Origin: Pseudomonas sp. W4I3
Lineage (GTDB): Bacteria; Pseudomonadota; Gammaproteobacteria; Pseudomonadales; Pseudomonadaceae
Length of the DNA: 64,000 bases
Assembly (NCBI RefSeq): GCF_030816195.1
Contig: NZ_JAUSXS010000001.1
Coordinates: 496,001-560,000, forward strand
Reading direction: 5' to 3'
Part shown: in pieces, positions 26,461 through 36,300 of the stretch
Layout of the letters: every line of letters starts with the position of its first letter
Position numbering within the stretch: the first letter of the stretch is position 1
Translations under genes and position numbers: made by a program
Notes under the pieces: generated by a model
The model's database searches: none
Told to the model about the DNA's origin: nothing
The model's input: the letters and a program-made list of their open reading frames with translations, nothing else

Positions 26461-28746
26461 TTAAAGCGACGAGTATTTCTTGCGCAGACGCTGACGAATC
26501 AGCTCGGCGAGGGTGTTCATGATGAACGTGAACAGCAGCAGCACCAGCGCCGAGAGGAACAGCACGCGGTAGTGACTGCCGCCCACTTCCGACTCGGGCA
26601 TTTCCACCGCGACGTTGGCCGCCAGGGTGCGCAGGCCTTCGAACAGGTTCATCTCCATCACCGGCGTGTTACCCGTGGCCATCAGCACGATCATGGTCTC
26701 GCCCACGGCGCGGCCCATGCCGATCATCAGTGCGGAGAAGATGCCCGGGCTGGCGGTCAGGATGACTACGCGGGTCATGGTCTGCCAGGGCGTGGCGCCC
26801 AGGGCCAGGGAACCCAGGGTGAGGCCGCGCGGCACACTGAACACGGCGTCTTCGGCGATGGAGTAGATGTTCGGGATCACCGCGAAACCCATCGCCAGGC
26901 CTACAACCAGGGCGTTGCGCTGGTCGTAGGTGATGCCCAGGTCGTGGGAGATCCACATGCGCATGTCGCCGCCGAAGAACCAGGTTTCCAGGTACGGGCT
27001 CATGTACAGCGAGAGCCAGCCCACAAACAGGATCACCGGGATCAGGATCGCGCTTTCCCAGCCATCGGGAACGCGCAGGCGGATCGACTCAGGCAAGCGG
27101 CTGAACACAAAACCGGCCACCAGGATGCCAATCGGCAGCAGCATCAGCAGGCTGAAAATCCCCGGCAAATGCCCTTCCACATAGGGCGCCAGGAACAGGC
27201 CGGCGAAGAAGCCGAGGATCACCGTGGGCATCGCTTCCATCAGCTCGATCACCGGCTTGACCTTGCGGCGCAGGCTCGGGGCCATGAAGTAGGCGGTGTA
27301 GATCGCGGCAGCGACAGCCAGTGGCGCGGCGAGCAGCATGGCGTAGAACGCAGCTTTGAGCGTACCGAAGGTCAGCGGCGCCAGGCTCATTTTAGGTTCG
27401 AAGTCGGTGTTGGCGGCGGTCGATTGCCAGACATACTTAGGCTCGTCGTAGTTCTCGTACCAGACCTTGCTCCACAGCGCGCTCCAGGATACTTCCGGGT
27501 GCGGATTGTCGAGCAGCAACGGTTGCAGCTTGCCACCGGCCTCGACGATCACGCGGTTGGCCCGTGGTGACAGGCCGAACACACCTTGGCCGTCGACCAC
27601 CGGGTCGACCAGCAAAGTGCGGTGCGCGGTGCTGTGGAATACGCCGAACTGGCCGGAAGCGTCGAGGGCGGTAAAGCCTTTGCGACGCTCCTCAGCGGTG
27701 ATTTCCACAATCGGCGCGGTGCCCATCTGGAAGGTACGGATTTGCTTGAGGCGCTGCTCGCCATCCGGGTCGCGGGCCATGAACCACTGGGCCAGGCCAC
27801 CCTTGGAGTTACCGATGATCAGCGAGATGCCGCCCACCAGTTGAGTGCTGGCGGTGACTTCGGCGTTGCCGTCTTCAAGCAGTTTGTAGCGACCGTTGAG
27901 GCTCTTGTCGCGCAGGCTGAACACATCGGCCTGGGCGCGACCGTTGATCACATACAGCCACTGCTGGCGCGGGTCGATGAAGATCGCCTTCACCGGTTCG
28001 GTCATTTGCGGCAGTTCGACACGCTTCTGCTCGCTGGTGACTTCGCCGGTCATCATGTTTTCTTCGCGACTCAGGGTCAGCACATTCAAGTGCGCACCGG
28101 CCGAGCCGGCCACCACCAGGGATGTATCGGTGGCATTGAGCGCGACATGCTCCAGCGGGCGGCCGGCCTCATCCAACGCGATCGGCATTTCGCCATACGG
28201 GTATTCGATCGCAGGGCTGATGGTTTTCTTGCCGTCCGGGTAGGACACCTTGTAGGTGTGGCGGAACACCATGGACTGGCCGTTGGACAAGCCCAGGATC
28301 ACCAGCGGGCTGCCCGGCTGGTCTTCACCAATGGACACGACCTGGGTACCGGCCGGCAGCGGCAGGTCGACACGCTTGAGTTCAGCGCCGGTGTCGACTT
28401 CAAAGAACAGCGCCTGGCCCTTGTCGGAAACCCGCATGGCGACCTGGTTCTGTTCCTCAAGCGAGATCAATAACGGCTTGCCGGCGTCCTGCATCCAGGC
28501 GGGCGTCAGCGCCTCTTCCTTGGTCAGCGAGGCGCCGTGGAACAGCGGCGCAACGACATAGGCGAGGAAGAAGAAAATCAGGGTAATGGCGGCCAGCACG
28601 GCGAGGCCGCCGACCAGTACATACCAACGGGTGAAGCGATCCTTCAGCGCGCGAATGCGGCGCTTGCGTTGCAGCTCAGGCGTATTGAAATCAATGCGCT
28701 TGGGAGGGGAAGTCGTCGTCATGGTGGAATTGGCCAGATCATTCAT
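26461..28746 (-). CDS. pstC: Phosphate ABC transporter permease PstC
   Basis: A 761-residue permease, more than double the enterobacterial length because of a large extracytoplasmic domain (about 80-430) after the first helix. The C-terminal part is the classical six-helix permease with SVPRGLTLGSLALGATPWQT as the coupling loop. I chose ATG 28746 (AGGG about 7 bases upstream) over GTG 28752. The Pho box ends only 22 bases upstream of this ATG. An alternative start is ATG 28722. Confidence 0.94.
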   Translation of the reverse strand: MNDLANSTMTTTSPPKRIDFNTPELQRKRRIRALKDRFTRWYVLVGGLAVLAAITLIFFFLAYVVAPLFHGASLTKEEALTPAWMQDAGKPLLISLEEQNQVAMRVSDKGQALFFEVDTGAELKRVDLPLPAGTQVVSIGEDQPGSPLVILGLSNGQSMVFRHTYKVSYPDGKKTISPAIEYPYGEMPIALDEAGRPLEHVALNATDTSLVVAGSAGAHLNVLTLSREENMMTGEVTSEQKRVELPQMTEPVKAIFIDPRQQWLYVINGRAQADVFSLRDKSLNGRYKLLEDGNAEVTASTQLVGGISLIIGNSKGGLAQWFMARDPDGEQRLKQIRTFQMGTAPIVEITAEERRKGFTALDASGQFGVFHSTAHRTLLVDPVVDGQGVFGLSPRANRVIVEAGGKLQPLLLDNPHPEVSWSALWSKVWYENYDEPKYVWQSTAANTDFEPKMSLAPLTFGTLKAAFYAMLLAAPLAVAAAIYTAYFMAPSLRRKVKPVIELMEAMPTVILGFFAGLFLAPYVEGHLPGIFSLLMLLPIGILVAGFVFSRLPESIRLRVPDGWESAILIPVILFVGWLSLYMSPYLETWFFGGDMRMWISHDLGITYDQRNALVVGLAMGFAVIPNIYSIAEDAVFSVPRGLTLGSLALGATPWQTMTRVVILTASPGIFSALMIGMGRAVGETMIVLMATGNTPVMEMNLFEGLRTLAANVAVEMPESEVGGSHYRVLFLSALVLLLFTFIMNTLAELIRQRLRKKYSSL

Positions 28747-28752
28747 GCGCAC

Positions 28753-28786
28753 ACCCTAGCGATCCTGTATGACAGAAAGATGACAA
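28753..28786 (-). promoter_or_regulatory. Pho box and candidate -10 upstream of pstC
   Basis: On the minus strand TTGTCAT-CTTT-CTGTCAT occupies 28786-28769, close to the PhoB consensus. Exactly ten bases further is TAGGGT (28758-28753) in the -10 position. pstC thus seems to have its own PhoB-dependent promoter in addition to that of pstS. Confidence 0.78.
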
Positions 28787-28860
28787 TGCAGTGACGCAAG
28801 AAATCCGCCGCGTAGCAAAGCTGGCAGCGGACAAAAAAATGAGGGGTGCAGGGAGCTCGT

Positions 28861-28886
28861 GTGGGAGCCAATTGGCTTGTTCCCAC
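28861..28886. repeat. REP-like hairpin between pstS and pstC
   Basis: GTGGGAGCCAATTGGCTTGT ending TTCCCAC is an imperfect palindrome just after the pstS stop. It may act as a partial terminator or mRNA 3' stabiliser for pstS; a T-run on the minus strand lies about 20 bases further. Confidence 0.55.
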
Positions 28887-28908
28887 AAGGCTCGCTGCTA
28901 CACCAGGC

Positions 28909-29895
28909 TTAGTTGCCTTCTTTCAAACCCAGGTCAGCCAGGGCCTTGGCGGCAACTTTGGCTGGCAGTGGGATGTAGCCGTCCTTGACTACAACTTCCT
29001 GGCCCTGCTTGGACAGCACCAGTTTCACGAACTCGGCTTCCAGCGGGGCCAGAGGCTTGTTCGGGGCTTTGTTGACGTACACGTAGAGGAAACGCGACAG
29101 CGGGTACTTGCCGTTCAGGGCGTTTTCTTCGGTGTCTTCGATGAAGTCAGTGCTGCCTTTCTTGGCCAATGGCACAGTCTTCACGCTGGCGGTCTTGTAG
29201 CCGATGCCCGAATAACCGATGCCGTTCAGCGAGGAGCTGATCGACTGCACGACCGACGCCGAGCCCGGCTGTTCGTTCACGTTAGGCTTGTAGTCGCCTT
29301 TGCACAGGGCTTCTTCCTTGAAGTAGCCGTAGGTGCCGGATACCGAGTTACGACCGAACAGTTGCACTGGCTTGTTGGCCAGGTCGCCGGTCACGCCCAG
29401 GTCGCCCCAGGTTTTCACGTCGGCTTTGCTACCGCACAGGCGCGTCGAGGAGAAGATCGCGTCGACCTGTTCCATGGTCAGGTGCTGGATCGGGTTGTCC
29501 TTGTGCACGAACACCGCCAGGGCATCCACGGCAACCGGGATAGCGGTTGGCTTGTAACCGTACTTCTGCTCGAAGGCCGCCAGTTCGGTGTCCTTCATCT
29601 TGCGGCTCATCGGGCCCAGGTTGGAGGTGCCTTCAGTCAGCGCAGGTGGTGCGGTGGCGGAACCGGCAGCTTGAATCTGGATATTGACGTTCGGGTATTC
29701 CTTTTTGTAACCCTCGGCCCACAGGGTCATCAGGTTGGCCAGGGTATCGGAACCGACGCTGGACAAGTTGCCCGACACACCAGTGGTCTTCACGTAAGCC
29801 GGGATAGCCGGGTCAACACCAGCAGCCACCGCGTTGGCAGTTGCAACGCCAGCAGCGACAAACGTCATTGCCGCCATCAAACGCTTCAGTTTCAT
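28909..29895 (-). CDS. pstS: Phosphate ABC transporter binding protein PstS
   Basis: A 328-residue periplasmic phosphate-binding protein with a signal peptide (about 1-24) and phosphate-contacting segments [16 protein letters not shown] and [16 protein letters not shown]. It delivers phosphate to PstC/PstA. Three PhoB half-sites lie about 70 bases upstream. A weak hairpin after the stop could let it be expressed more strongly than the downstream permeases. Confidence 0.95.
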   Translation of the reverse strand: MKLKRLMAAMTFVAAGVATANAVAAGVDPAIPAYVKTTGVSGNLSSVGSDTLANLMTLWAEGYKKEYPNVNIQIQAAGSATAPPALTEGTSNLGPMSRKMKDTELAAFEQKYGYKPTAIPVAVDALAVFVHKDNPIQHLTMEQVDAIFSSTRLCGSKADVKTWGDLGVTGDLANKPVQLFGRNSVSGTYGYFKEEALCKGDYKPNVNEQPGSASVVQSISSSLNGIGYSGIGYKTASVKTVPLAKKGSTDFIEDTEENALNGKYPLSRFLYVYVNKAPNKPLAPLEAEFVKLVLSKQGQEVVVKDGYIPLPAKVAAKALADLGLKEGN

Positions 29896-29962
29896 GCCTT
29901 ACTCCTAGCAGATAGGGATAGTTGGATCGGGGCCAAGTATCGGTAGGCCGTGTGAACACTCT

Positions 29963-29991
29963 ATGTCTGGAATGTGACAATTAGATGAAAG
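29963..29991 (-). promoter_or_regulatory. Triple Pho box upstream of pstS
   Basis: On the minus strand CTTTCAT-CTAA-TTGTCAC-ATTC-CAGACAT gives three 7-base half-sites with an 11-base period, matching tandem PhoB binding. No convincing -10 sits at the expected distance. Confidence 0.6.
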
Positions 29992-30106
29992 GCCAGCATG
30001 GGCAGCGAAGGCTTATGAGCAGGGGAAGGCTTGGAAACGCGGGGGTGACACGCAGGAATACGTTAATTCAGAAACACACTGTAATCATTGGTTAAGCACA
30101 TTCGTT

Positions 30107-30134
30107 GTGGCGAGGGAGCTTGCTCCCTCGCCAC
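30107..30134. repeat. Perfect REP palindrome (GAGGGAGCTTGCTCCC class)
   Basis: GTGGCGAGGGAGC-TT-GCTCCCTCGCCAC is a perfect inverted repeat just downstream of the MFS gene. It belongs, from memory, to a third REP class of fluorescent pseudomonads and could also act as a 3' end. Confidence 0.8.
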
Positions 30135-30146
30135 GAACGGATCTGT

Positions 30147-31436
30147 TTACCGACCGCGTTTCCACAGGTAGCCACCGACCACCATGCCCATCACGCACAG
30201 TACGGCGACATAGTAAGCCGGCCCCATCGGGCTCTCCTTCATCAGCAGCGACACCGCCAGCGGCGTCAGTCCGCCGAACACGGCGTAGGCCACGTTGTAG
30301 GAAAACGACAAGCCACTGAAGCGCACCACCGGCGGGAATGCCTTGACCATCACGTACGGCACGACACCGATGGTGCCGACAAACAGGCCGGTCAGGGCGT
30401 ACAGCGGGAACAGCCAGTCCGGATGGGCGATCAGGCTGTGATACAGCGTCCAGGACGTCGCCAGCAACAATGCGCAACCGGTGATCAGCACCCGGCCGGC
30501 ACCGAAGCGGTCAGCCAGTGCGCCGGAGGCGATGCAACCCAGGCTCAGGGTGACGATGGCCAGGCTGTTGGCCTGCAACGCCACGGTGGGGCTGAAGTGG
30601 TAGACGGTCTGCAGCACGGTCGGGGTCATCAGGATGACCACCACGACACCGGCCGACAGCAGCCAGGTCAGCAGCATCGACAACACGATAGCGCCACGGT
30701 GATCGCGCAGTACCGCACGCAATGGCAACTCGGCGGCCAGGGTCTTGCGCTGCTGCATTTCGGCGAAGATCGGCGTTTCATGCAGCCAGCGGCGCAGGTA
30801 CACAGACAGCAAACCGAACACACCGCCAAGCAGGAACGGAATCCGCCAGGCGAAATCCGACACCTGCTCCGGGCTGTAGATCGAGTTGATAGCGGTGGCC
30901 ACCAGCGAACCCAGCAGGATGCCGGCGGTGAGGCCGCTGGTCAGGGTGCCGCAGGCGTAGCCGATATGCCGTGGCGGAACGTGTTCGGAGACGAATACCC
31001 AGGCGCCGGGCACCTCGCCGCCAATCGCCGCGCCCTGGATGATGCGCATCAGCAGCAGCAAAAGCGGCGCCCACAGGCCGATCTGTGCGTAAGTCGGCAA
31101 CAGGCCCATGATCAGGGTCGGCACGGCCATCATGAAGATGCTCAGGGTGAACATTTTCTTGCGGCCCAGCAGGTCGCCAAAGTGCGCCATGATGATGCCG
31201 CCGAGCGGGCGGGCCAGGTAGCCGGCGGCGAAAATGCCGAACGTTTGCATCATGCGCAGCCATTCGGGCATGTCGACGGGGAAGAACAGTTTTCCGACCA
31301 CGGTGGCGAAAAACACGAAAATAATGAAGTCATAGAACTCCAGCGCCCCGCCCAAGGCAGACAGCGACAGGGTCTTGTAGTCGTTGCGGGTCAGCGGGCG
31401 CGACGGTTGCGCGCTGCTTGCGGGCACGGAGGACAT
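30147..31436 (-). CDS. MFS transporter, metabolite:H+ symporter type
   Basis: The 429-residue protein has about 12 hydrophobic helices and the MFS motif A in GGIIMAHFGDLLGRKKMF. RIIQGAAIGGEVPGAWVFVS and RRWLHETPIF are typical of the MHS (citrate/α-ketoglutarate/proline-betaine) subfamily. The substrate is unknown. ATG 31436 has AGAGAAG about 7 bases upstream; the frame upstream to 31697 is rejected as non-hydrophobic intergenic sequence. Its position beside pstS does not by itself indicate phosphate regulation. Confidence 0.88.
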   Translation of the reverse strand: MSSVPASSAQPSRPLTRNDYKTLSLSALGGALEFYDFIIFVFFATVVGKLFFPVDMPEWLRMMQTFGIFAAGYLARPLGGIIMAHFGDLLGRKKMFTLSIFMMAVPTLIMGLLPTYAQIGLWAPLLLLLMRIIQGAAIGGEVPGAWVFVSEHVPPRHIGYACGTLTSGLTAGILLGSLVATAINSIYSPEQVSDFAWRIPFLLGGVFGLLSVYLRRWLHETPIFAEMQQRKTLAAELPLRAVLRDHRGAIVLSMLLTWLLSAGVVVVILMTPTVLQTVYHFSPTVALQANSLAIVTLSLGCIASGALADRFGAGRVLITGCALLLATSWTLYHSLIAHPDWLFPLYALTGLFVGTIGVVPYVMVKAFPPVVRFSGLSFSYNVAYAVFGGLTPLAVSLLMKESPMGPAYYVAVLCVMGMVVGGYLWKRGR

Positions 31437-31841
31437 GGCAAGGCTTCTCTTATAGTAGTCATCGTAAAGGACTGCACGCCCGTGACTTGCGGCGGGCTTG
31501 GCAAGATAGCAAATCGCTTGAAAAAGCACAGCGCCATGAGCACAGTTGCGCACAAAAGCCCAGATACAGCCTCTATTTACCGACCAAATGAGCCTCAGGT
31601 GGTCGTCGTCGCGCCAGCGTCCCGATATACTCGCCCGTGCAAGCGCAAGAACCCCAAGCTTGAGGGGCTGCTGTGCCAAAACGCTGTTGGGCGCCATCCA
31701 GCCGATTTGGCAGAGTTTCCCTTTAGTTCGCCTTACGAGAAACGCATCGAGCGGTGTATGTTGGTGCTGAAACGTTTTTCCTGAAGACGGCTATCCACTT
31801 GAAATACCCATGAAGCGTCACGGGTCAGAGGCACCCTCGGC
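31437..31841. other. Intergenic region between divergent MFS and thioesterase genes
   Basis: These 405 bases hold no supported gene. A minus-strand CTATAAG just before the MFS ribosome site resembles a -10. On the plus strand TATACT (31626-31631) is followed by CCCCAAGCTTGAGGGG, a small hairpin, about 25 bases later. A short leader or small RNA cannot be excluded from sequence alone. Confidence 0.4.
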
Positions 31842-32246
31842 ATGATCGAACTCGAACAAGAAGATCCAATCCCGCAAGGCGATCTCGCCCTGCAAATCAC
31901 TGCGCTTCCGCGCGAAACCAACGGTTTTGGCGATATCTTCGGTGGCTGGCTGGTCGCGCAGATGGACCTGGCCGGCACGGCCATGGCCAGCAAGGTCGCG
32001 GGCGGGCGTGTGGCAACCGTAGCCATTGATCGCATGGCCTTCCTGGTACCGGTCGCGGTGGGCGCGCAGCTGTCCTTCTATACCCAGGCCCTGGAAATCG
32101 GCCGCAGCTCGATCCAGATGATGGTCGAAGTGTGGAGCGACGACCCGCTGTCCAGCGAATGGCGCAAGGTGACCGAGGCCGTATTCGTGTTCGTCGCCAT
32201 CGATGGCAGCGGCCGCACGCGCTCGGTTCCGTCGCGCGCGCGTTAA
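31842..32246 (+). CDS. Acyl-CoA thioesterase, hotdog fold (YciA-like)
   Basis: A 134-residue hotdog-fold protein. NGFGDIFGGWLVAQMDLAG forms the central helix with its catalytic Asp/Asn neighbourhood, and RMAFLVPVAVGAQLSFY the adjoining strands. YciA-like enzymes hydrolyse acyl-CoAs in the cytoplasm. Length is normal and no operon partner is obvious. Confidence 0.88.
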   Translation: MIELEQEDPIPQGDLALQITALPRETNGFGDIFGGWLVAQMDLAGTAMASKVAGGRVATVAIDRMAFLVPVAVGAQLSFYTQALEIGRSSIQMMVEVWSDDPLSSEWRKVTEAVFVFVAIDGSGRTRSVPSRAR

Positions 32247-32304
32247 ACCTCACCGGGTTTTGACGGTCAATTGCCCCATTGCCTGCCATTGAGAGTGCTT
32301 TGTT

Positions 32305-33204
32305 ATGCCGACGCCCCACGTTGAAACCGTGAAAATCGACGAGCTGGACTGCTGGCGCATCCGCCACAACGGCGCTGAATTGATGGTGGCCCAACAGGGC
32401 GCGCATATCTTCAGCTACCAGCGCGACGGCGAGCAGCCGCTGATCTGGCCGAACCCTGCAGCGGTGTTCAAGCGAGGCAAAGGCATCCGTACCGGCGTAC
32501 CGATTTGCTGGCCATGGTTTGGGGTATTCGACCGCAACCCGCACAGTGTCCAAGCGATGCGCCAGAGCGATCAACCGGCCGGGGCTCATGGTTTTGTGCG
32601 TACGGCGCTGTGGGACTTGGCCGCGACCGAACTCGAAGGCCAAGCGTTGCGCGTTGACCTGGTATTGCCGGTACCGCCGGGTGGTTTCCCTGGCTGGCCT
32701 CATGAAGTCGACCTGAAACTGAGCCTGCTCCTGGACGATCAGCTGCATATTCGCTTGACCAGCCATAACCATGGCACTGACACCGTAACGCTCAGCCAGG
32801 CACTGCACACCTACTTCGCCGTCAGCGATGTGCGCAACGTGCAGGTCGAAGGGCTGGACGGGTCGGCTTATATCGACACGGCCGACGGCTGGGCCGAGAA
32901 GACCCAATCAGGCCTGCTGCATTTCACTGCCGAGACCGATCGCATCTACCTGGATACGCCGGCTCAACTGAGCATTGTCGATCAAGACTGGCAGCGCCGC
33001 ATCCAGCTCACTGCAGAGGGCTCGAAATCCACCGTGATCTGGAACCCCTGGACCGAACGCGCCAAGGCTTTCGACGACATGGCCGACGATGGTTGGCAGG
33101 GGATGCTGTGCATCGAGACGGCGAATGTGCTGGACGATGTAGTGGTGTTGGCGCCGGGTGAAAGCCACACGCTGCAGGTCAGTATCACTGCCATACCCTC
33201 CTGA
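32305..33204 (+). CDS. D-hexose-6-phosphate mutarotase (YeaD-like)
   Basis: The 299-residue protein belongs to the aldose-1-epimerase superfamily, YeaD branch. It has an early QGAHIFSYQRDGEQPLIWPN, RTGVPICWPWFG, and late VIWNPWTERAKAFDDM plus MLCIETANV. It interconverts anomers of hexose-6-phosphates. ATG 32305 follows a GAGAGTGC site. It may share a transcript with the thioesterase 58 bases upstream. Confidence 0.88.
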   Translation: MPTPHVETVKIDELDCWRIRHNGAELMVAQQGAHIFSYQRDGEQPLIWPNPAAVFKRGKGIRTGVPICWPWFGVFDRNPHSVQAMRQSDQPAGAHGFVRTALWDLAATELEGQALRVDLVLPVPPGGFPGWPHEVDLKLSLLLDDQLHIRLTSHNHGTDTVTLSQALHTYFAVSDVRNVQVEGLDGSAYIDTADGWAEKTQSGLLHFTAETDRIYLDTPAQLSIVDQDWQRRIQLTAEGSKSTVIWNPWTERAKAFDDMADDGWQGMLCIETANVLDDVVVLAPGESHTLQVSITAIPS

Positions 33205-33271
33205 ACTTCATGGCTGGCCTCCCTGATTCGTTCAAGCCGCCAGCCTCGACGTGTTGGCCTTAGTGATGAGT

Positions 33272-33317
33272 ATGGGTCAGGCACGCTGACCCATTGGTAC
33301 GTTGGTTGGTACGTTGG
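33272..33317. repeat. Hairpin plus two 12-bp direct repeats
   Basis: ATGGGTCAG-GCACG-CTGACCCAT (33272-33294) is a perfect stem with no T-run. It is followed immediately by two copies of TTGGTACGTTGG (33294-33305, 33306-33317). Together they occupy the start region of the giant gene at 33344. Confidence 0.75.
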
Positions 33318-33343
33318 GTTACGACATACTTATGTAAGACCTC

Positions 33344-36300
33344 ATGCTTAAGCAGCCTCGTTATGGTGCCGAAACCGCATCCATGGCAGGCATCAACATG
33401 ACCCCCTCTCCCCAAGAAGTCGCGCAGCAAACACCCTCAGACATAGCCCAACTCGCATCCCAGTGGAATGACACGCTCAGTGAGACCGTTCGTGATCAGC
33501 CCTCAATGGCCTTTTGCGCAGATAAGCTGATATTGGGGGCATTTACCGAATTGTTTGATCGGCACGCAACGCTACATATCTACTTGAAGAACCCAGAGGA
33601 CTCGTTGGCCGATCCGCCCACTGAAATGGACAGGGCGTTGATAACGCTGGTGAACGACGCTCTCCACACCTGTCGGATTCCGGCGTATTACACGCTACGC
33701 AGCGACTTCTATTTCTATAAAAACAACGCATTTACCCGACTGGACGACGCGAGCCATATAGCAATCCGAGCCCTCATAGGCAAATTGCTGGGGCCTGAGT
33801 CCTATTTGAATCAACTCAATCAGTTCTGGAACTCCAATCACAGCGCAACCCAGCAACCTCGTCGAAGCGTTATAGCTCAAGCCGTCGCGCTTTTGATCCA
33901 GTGCGAGGCGTCATTGCGATTCGAAACGGCTTCACTCGAGCCCGCCAGCGTCGCGCTGGTGCGGCAACTGAGTTCAGACCCGCCGCCAGAAACGCTGAAT
34001 GTCTTTCATCTCAGCCTACAAGACACAACACACACTGATGAAATGGCGTTGGTCGGTGCATTCGCCATAAGCACCTGGCCACCGGGCGAACAGCGAACAC
34101 TCAACCCCACAGTGCTCTACCTGCCAGGCCAACGCCTGGCCGAGTTCACCAGCCCGACAGCACTGAAGACAGATCTGGTGAATCTCTTAAACACGGCGCA
34201 TAAGCGTCAACGTCTAATGGCCTGCATTGCTCATCGTCAACATTCGGCGTTTGAACGTTTGACGCCCAGGACGCGTGTCAACCTGGTACCTGTCACTGCC
34301 GTCGAGAGTTTTTTCAACCATCAGGTCAGCCTGCTTATTGCCAAGCAGCGCCAGGATATCGAGCACCACTGGGCCATTAGCCGCAACACCCCAGTGGACG
34401 TAATCAAGGCAATCGACCAGGCGGTCAGCCTTGCACCGTTGCTGAACTTCGACGAGGCCATCGAGCGATACGCCGGCAAACTCTTGACCCTCCGCGCGCA
34501 ACGCAGAAAGACGGCCTCCGCTGTTCAGCAACGGCTGATACAGCTGAAAACCGACCGTTCAATGGATTTCACTGGCTTGCTGGCACAATTGAAAACCCTT
34601 CAAGCACAGGCTGCGCCGCAACCCCTGGCACACCAGTTCTTTGCACCTCATCACCAGTCACCGCTGTACCAGGCCTGCCGGCGGGCAGTGGAGGTGTTGA
34701 AGAAGCTCAGGGCTGACACCGATTTCGCAGCCTGGCTGAGCACGCGGTCGAGCGAGACCCAGGGTGATTGGTCGTTTTGGGACACACTCGGGAAGCTCGT
34801 CAGTACCCTGCCGGCTATTGTGGATTCGCCGCTGACTCGCTTTACCATCCAGGGCGTGCTGCTACCCCTGAGCGAGGTGCCAACCTATTGGAATCATGAC
34901 GTCCAAGTTCTGATAGCGGCGCGGCGCGAGGTGGGTGATGGTATTCGAGAAGACGGTACTGTTCGGCTTGATCTTGCACTCAAGTTCTATGGTGTCCACA
35001 TCGCCACCAATAGCCCGCCCCCGCTAGTGATTGAGCGGCTGCAAGAGCGCGCCGCCGAGCTATCCCTGGATATGGATGAAGGCAGGTTGCCTTTTGATGA
35101 CGTCATTGACGCGCAAGGAGATGCCAGCCTGCAAAGTCGCCTTATTCAACGTCAATTGCCCGGTAACCGCTCGATATTCACGCAACTGACCGAATACTTC
35201 ATGACGCCAGAACGCGAAGCAACGGCCTTGAAGACGCCGACGGTGGTGCTCGAAGAATGGCTCAATACCCGACAATGCCTTGAGTTTGGCAAGCAATTGG
35301 TCAAGGCACTGGATTGGTATACAACCGAAGATGAAACACCACCGGTAAAAGTGCTGCGCGACTTAGTCTGGCGGACACTTTGGCTACATCTTGAGCGCCC
35401 GAGGGACAATGCTCGATTGACCGTCGCGGGCAAAGAAATAGCGACGCCACTGCACTGGGGCCGCCGCTATAGCTATATACGCCAACAAATCGAGAATTCC
35501 TTGGTCCAGAACCACCAACTCACTCCCGGCGGTGTGCAAATGGTCATGCGCCTGCAGCAGCAGGCTTCTACTGCGGAAATCTGGGTGAAGGACATTCCCG
35601 ACGACCTGCATTACGCCAGCTCCATCACCTGGGTGAATTTCAAGGCTGGCGTGATACTTGCGCAAGCCATTGCACCCGACGCTGCGCAACACATGACATT
35701 CCAGGAATTGCTCGGGTTAGTGGCGACAGCAAGCCAGAAAGCGACACCCGAACAACACGTGGTCCTCTCGCTGGCCAGAATGGGGCCAACGCTGGAATGG
35801 GCCACAGCCAACGGTGTACTGACGACCGAAAAAACCGAGCTCCTGCCTGAACAGATCCAATTGGCCGTGGAAGCCTTGGAGCAACAAGAACGCGACATCA
35901 TCCAGGCAACCGAAACAATTTCTAAAGCACCACCTGGCCGTTGGCGCTTCCCCACGGATGATGAATTCAACCGGGGGTTCAGTGATTACCTGAGCAGTGT
36001 CAAAGCCGCCTACCCCACCTTGATCCGAGCCTTGCTGCCCAACCTTCCGGTAGCTGATCGTCGCGCCATCGAAAACGGCCAGGTAACGCTCTATGCCCTG
36101 CGTCAGGAGCTTCGCGACCTGCAGGTCGGACAAGAAACCCCGGAGAACACCGCTGCCGTCAGAGGACGCCAGGGCTTTATCATCCAGGCCCAAGTGGAGC
36201 AGAGCACTACCTATTATGAGGTGTTCCCTCGGGCCGCAATCATCCGCGCGCGTCCAGATATTCAAGCGCTGAAAATCGATGGCGATGTTGTTGTAAAAAA

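Noticed and set aside
24808..27570. A 920-residue open frame on the plus strand opposite pstA and pstC
   Set aside because: It is antisense to two certain transporter genes, is rich in His/Gln/Arg as expected from reversed GC-rich codons, and resembles no protein family.
30105..31784. A 559-residue open frame opposite the MFS transporter gene
   Set aside because: It is antisense to a clear 12-helix transporter, with a low-complexity His/Gln/Arg composition and no recognisable domain.
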